From: DATKAS01 sp963773315
GTDB taxonomy: Bacteria > Actinomycetota > Acidimicrobiia > Acidimicrobiales > DATKAS01
Length of the DNA stretch: 64,000 bases
Direction: 5' to 3'
Assembly: GCA_963773315.1 (NCBI GenBank)
Contig: CAVZAF010000004.1
Coordinates: 254,056 to 318,055 of the forward strand
Shown: positions 60,025 through 64,000 of the stretch, one piece after another
Layout of the letters: each line of letters opens with the position of its first letter
Numbering within the stretch: the first letter of the stretch is position 1
Program-made: the position numbers and the translations under genes
Notes under the pieces: model-generated
The model's database searches: none
What the model was told of the DNA's origin: nothing
What the model saw: the letters and a program-made list of their open reading frames with translations, nothing else

Positions 60025-61230
60025 ATGAATCGCGGAAAGATCCACGTGTTTGTCATCGCGCTGCTCGCCACCGCAGCGCTCGCCACCGGCGCCTGCAGCG
60101 CCGGCGACGCCAAGGCCAGAGAACAGACCACGTCGCCGCCGGTGGTGCAAATCGCCGCGGTGGCCGCCGACCGAGCGGCCGATCGCGCGCTTCATCCGCG
60201 CCACCGGCACGCTGATGGCCGAGGAACAGGCCGAGGTCGCCGCGGAAATCGCCGGCCGCGTGGTCGCCGCCCGTCGAGCGCGGCACGCCGGTCGCGCAGG
60301 GCGACGAGCTGATTCGGATTGTCGGCCGACCGAGACCGACGCGCAGGCTGAAGGAAGCCGAAGCCAACGCCGCGCAGATCGAGGCGCGGCTCGGCATCAC
60401 CGGCGGCGTCGGCCTTCGACGTCAACGCCGTACCGGAGGTGCAGAACGCCAAGGCCGGCGCTCGAGCTGGCGCAGAGCGAGTTCGCGCGCATCCAGTCGC
60501 TGCTCGACCAGCGCGTCGTGTCGCAGTCGGAATTCGACCAGCGGCGGACCCAGGTGGAAGCCGCGCGGCAGCAGTACGAGGCGGCGAAGAACGGCGCGGC
60601 GCAGCAGTATCAGTCGCTGCAGGCGGCGCGCGCGCGCGTCGCGCTCGCGCAGCAAGGCGCTCGCCGACACCGTCGGTCCGCGCGCCGTTCGCCGGCGTCG
60701 TCGCGCGAGCGCCTCGTGTCGATCGGCGACTACGTCACCAAGGGCATGAAGGTCGCGATCGTCGTGCGCGTCAATCCGCTGCGCGTGCAGCTGACCGTGC
60801 CGGAGCAGTTCGTCTCGTCGATGGCGCCGGGCCAGCCGGTGACCTTCGAGGTGGACGCGTATCCGGGACGCCAGTTCACCGGCAAGGTCCGCTACGTCTC
60901 GCCCGCGCTCGAAGGCCGATCAGCGCGCGCTGACGGTCGAGGCGATCGTGCCCAACGCCGACGGCGAGCTCAAGCCCGGCCTGTTCGCCACCGCGCGCAT
61001 CGAGCAGCCGAGCCGAACGCCGGGCGTGCTGTGCCCGCCGCGGCGCGTCGCGACCACCGCCGGCACCAGCCGCGTGTACGTCGTCAACGGCGATCACGTC
61101 GAAGAACGCATCGTCACGACCGGCCAACCGGTCGGCGACTCGTCGAAATCACCAACGGCTTGAAGGCCGGCGAGCGGGTCGCGACGACGAACGTCGCGCA
61201 GCTCGCCGACGGCATCGAAGGTGAGCCTAG
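60025..61230 (+). pseudogene. RND efflux periplasmic adaptor (MFP), many single-base insertions
   Basis: The start ATG 60025 gives MNRGKIHVFVIALLATAALA with a lipoprotein-like Cys. Reading across frames recovers an intact-looking HlyD/AcrA-type adaptor: RFIRATGTLMAEEQAEVAAE, LKEAEANAAQIEARLG, the hairpin LDQRVVSQSEFDQRRTQVEA, LVSIGDYVTKGMKVAIVV, VDAYPGRQFTGKVRYVSPAL and GLKAGERVATTNVAQLADGI. Extra bases are needed out near 60168, 60271, 60349, 60409, 60459, 60656, 60675, 60707 and 60914, among others. Such a Gram-negative-type tripartite pump is unexpected in an actinomycete. Confidence 0.8.
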
Positions 61231-61233
61231 ATC

Positions 61234-64000
61234 ATGCAGTGGCTTGCCGCGCTCTGCGTCAAACGTCCGGTCTTCGCGACCGTCCTCATCCTGTCGCTGA
61301 CCGTCATCGGCGTGTTCTCGTTCACGCGGCTCGGCGTCGACCGCTTTCCCAAGGTCGACATTCCCGACGATCGTCGGTGACGACGCGTGCAGCCCGGCGC
61401 CGCGCCGGAGCAGATCGAGACCGAGATCACCGACAAGATCGAGGAAGCGGTCAACACCATCAGCGGCATCGACGAGCTGCGGTCGATCTCGTCCGAGGGC
61501 GTCTCGCAGGTCATCATCACGCTTCCTGCTCGACAAGGACACCGACGTCGCCGCGCAGGAAGTGCGCGACAAGGTCAACGGCGTGCTGCCGCTCCTGCCG
61601 CAAGACGATCCAGCAGCCGCGCGTCGACAAGTTCGATCCCGACGCCGCGCCGGTGCTCAGCATCGCGCTCGAGCGCGCGAACCAGCCGGTGCGCGACATC
61701 ACCGAGTACGCCGACAAGGTGCTGCGGCGGCAGCTCGAGAGCGTCAACGGCGTCGGCCAGGTGCTGGTGCTCGGCGGCCGCCAGCGCCAGATCAACGTCT
61801 GGCTCGACGCCGATCGCCTGCGCGCGCTACAACCTGACGGTCACCGACGTGTCGCGCGCGCTGCAGGCGCAGAACATCGAGATCCCCGGCGGCCGCGTCG
61901 ACCAGGGGCCGACAGTCGGTCGACCCTGCGCACGCGCGGGCCGCGTCCAGACCGTCGCGGAGTTCAACGACATCGTCGTCCGCGAGACAGGACGGCCACC
62001 CGGTCCGGATCGCCGACGTCGCGCAGGTCGAGGACGGCGAGGCCGATGCCGAAACGCGTCGCCAACGTCAACGGCGCCAGCACGGTGCTGCTGCAGATCC
62101 GGCGCCAGTCGGGCACGAACACCGTCGAGGTCGTCGAAGGCGGTGCGCGAGCGGCTCGACGAGCTCGAGCGCGACGCTGCCGCCGGGCTACAACATCCGG
62201 ATCGTGCGCGACCAGTCGGAGTTCATCGAGGCGTCGATCCACAACGTCGAGGAGCACCTGATCGTCGGCTCGATCCTCGCCGCGCTCGTCGTGCTGCTGT
62301 TCCTCGGCCAACTTGCGCTCGACGATCATCGCCGCCATCGCCATTCCGACGTCGATCATCGCCACCTTCGGGCTGATCTGGTACATGGGCTTCACGCTCA
62401 ACATGCATGACGCATGCTGGCGCTGACGCTCTCGGTCGGCATCGTGATCGACGACGCGATCGTGGTGCTGGAGAACATCTATCGCTTCATCGAGGAGAAG
62501 CACGAGAACCCGCTCCAGGCCGCGATCGACGGCGACCGCGGAAATCGGCCTCGCCGTGCTGGCGACGACGCTGTCGCTGGTCGCCGATCTTCGTGCCGGT
62601 CGGCTTCATGGGCGGCATCGTCGGCCGCTTCATGAAGAGCTTCGGCCTGACGATGGCGTTCGCGATCATGGTGTCGCTGCTGGTCAGCTTCACGCTGACG
62701 CCGATGCTGTCGGCGCGCTGGCTCAAGGTCAAGAAGCACGGCACCGACAGCACACGACTCCAAGGACTCGCCGATCTTCCACGCCATCGACGTGTTCTAC
62801 ACGCGGATGCTCGAGTGGGCGATGGCGCACCGCGCCATCGTCGCCGGCGCTCGCGGTGCTGGTGCTGCTGTCCAGCGTGCCGCTGTTCATGATCGCCAAC
62901 AAGAACTTCATGCCGCAGGACGACCAGTCGGAGTTCGAGGTCAACCTGCGCGCGCCCGAAGGCACCAGCCTCGAGTCGACCGAAGTGCTCACGCAACCGC
63001 GTCGCGAGCGCGATGCGCGAGCAGCTGCCCGAGGTCGACTACACGCTGGTGACGATCGCCGGCGATCCGGCGCAAGACGCGCAACCTCGGCACGATCTAC
63101 GTCCGCCTGAAGCCGATCGAGGCGCGCACGCGCGATCAGTTCGTGGTCATGGACATCATCCGCAAGGACATCCTGCCGCAGTTCTGCCGACAACATCCGC
63201 ACCTCGGTGCAGCAGGTCGCGGCGATCGGCGGCGGCGGCTCGCAGAACGCGGACATCCAGTTCGTGATCAACGGACCGGATCTGCGGAAGCTCGAGATCC
63301 TCGGCAAGCAGCTCGTCGACAAGGTGAAGGCGATCCCCGGCGTCGTCGACATCGACACCTCGCTGAACGTCGGCAAGCCCGAGCTGTCGGTCCAGCGTCG
63401 ATCGCCCGAAGGCGGCGGACCTCGGCGTCCAGATCGGCGACGCCGCGGAGGCGCTGCGCCTGCTGGTCGGCGGCGATCAGGTGACGACCTACAACGACGC
63501 CGGCGAGCAGTACGAAGTGCACCTGCGCGCCCGGGCCGAGAACCGCTCGACCGAGGCGGCGGTCGCGTCGCTGACGGTGCCGTCGACGCAGACTGGGCAG
63601 CGTGACGCTCGAGAACGTCGCCGACTTCGAGCCGGGCTCGTCGCCGACCGACATCAACCGCCAGGCGCGGCAACGGCAGGTGACGGTGTTCTGCAACCTG
63701 CTGCCGTCGGCATCGCAGGCGGCGGTTCAGGACGCGATGCTGGCGGAGTTCAACAAGCTCAACACCAGCGGCGAGTATCGCGGCAGCCTGGCCGGCCGCT
63801 CGAAAGAGCTCGGACGCGCCGCGCAGAACTTCGTGCTGGCGTTCGCGCTGTCGCTGGTCTTCATGTATCTCATCCTGGCGGCGCAGTTCGAGTCGTGGCT
63901 GCACCCGATCACGATCCTGCTGTCGCTGCCGCTGACGCTGCCCTTCGCGCTGCTGTCGATCATCGTCTTCCGGCAGTCGCTGAACATCTTCTCGGCGCTC
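61234..64000 (+). pseudogene. RND multidrug efflux permease (AcrB/HAE1 type), many single-base insertions, partial
   Basis: Starts at ATG 61234 (MQWLAALCVKRPVFATVLIL), 3 bp after the adaptor. Across frames it reads as HAE1-type permease: EEAVNTISGIDELRSISSEG, NQPVRDITEYADKVLRRQLE, VLGGRQRQINVWLDADRLRA, FIEASIHNVEEHLIVGSILA, the TM4 motif LSVGIVIDDAIVVLENIYRF with the proton-relay Asp pair, FVPVGFMGGIVGRFMKSFGL, and LVFMYLILAAQFESWLHP at the window end. Over 20 single extra bases (G or C mostly) must be removed. Very few missing bases or stop substitutions are needed, which looks like uncorrected sequence rather than old decay. Confidence 0.82.

Noticed and set aside
60100..63650. Programmed ribosomal frameshifting in the RND genes
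   Set aside because: Far too many shifts, all needing removal of one base, with no slippery heptamers or stimulatory structures. Error or decay is simpler.
1..64000. CRISPR array or rRNA operon
   Set aside because: No regularly spaced repeats and no rRNA-like conserved stretches were seen while reading either strand.

Overview
The window is GC-rich, densely coding DNA from an actinomycete-type bacterium, most likely in the Acidimicrobiia or a neighbouring class. That placement is an inference from gene content (paired GAF-ANTAR regulators, PorA/DUF3068, MDMPI, LLM-class flavin enzyme, GAP family, PknB-type kinase, many GTG starts), not from a marker gene. I see no rRNA gene and no CRISPR array.

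Layout. 0-8.4 kb: end of a response regulator with its histidine kinase, small envelope proteins, a haem-binding membrane protein, a leftward set (small protein, long HPF, M50-CBS protease), then an ABC exporter and an MFS transporter. 8.4-19.6 kb: GerMN lipoprotein, GNAT/FadD/PorA operon, amidase with a small partner, M20 peptidase, cupin, MDMPI, TetR and a run of small Zn-ribbon-type genes. 19.6-35.8 kb: desaturase, hydrolases, GAF-ANTAR pair with STAS protein, MarR, two very large cyclase/ATPase regulators (one wrecked by frameshifts), cNMP-binding protein, phosphoesterase. 35.8-41.8 kb: a compact operon of cupredoxin, 2-TM protein, GltD-like Fe-S flavoprotein, b6-type cytochrome b, Tat-type Rieske protein and monohaem cytochrome c. 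An intact plsC lies downstream and a decayed plsC copy upstream. 42-51.3 kb: second desaturase, LLM oxidoreductase, SixA, broken GNAT, flavodoxin, a recombination scar at 46.91 kb, TetR, Ser/Thr kinase, Y-family polymerase.

51.35-58.57 kb is bounded by perfect 14-bp inverted repeats. The 5' fragment of an IS481-type transposase lies inside the left repeat and the 3' tail inside the right. Between them are a DUF4386 membrane protein, a tRNA 3'-end fragment, two VOC proteins, a MarR regulator, a hemerythrin protein and a DUF4062-STAND ATPase. The hemerythrin and STAND genes share a 53-bp promoter/operator module. An atypical tRNA-Arg(TCT) sits 7 bp outside the right repeat.

58.7-59.9 kb holds a 5'-truncated mscL and an IS256-type transposase fragment. 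From about 59.9 kb to the end is a two-gene RND efflux system whose frame is broken by more than 30 single-base insertions. I suspect a different source genome and/or uncorrected sequence joined at the IS256 copy.

Two cross-cutting signals. (1) DosR/DevR-like boxes (GGGACC-TTC-GGCCC type) lie before the HPF/M50 set, the ABC exporter, the GerMN gene, the amidase/PorA divergence and the cytochrome operon, which suggests a hypoxia/redox regulon. (2) Single-base insertions recur in otherwise good genes (HPF, GerMN, kinase, VOC, MarR), so some apparent pseudogenes may be sequence errors.
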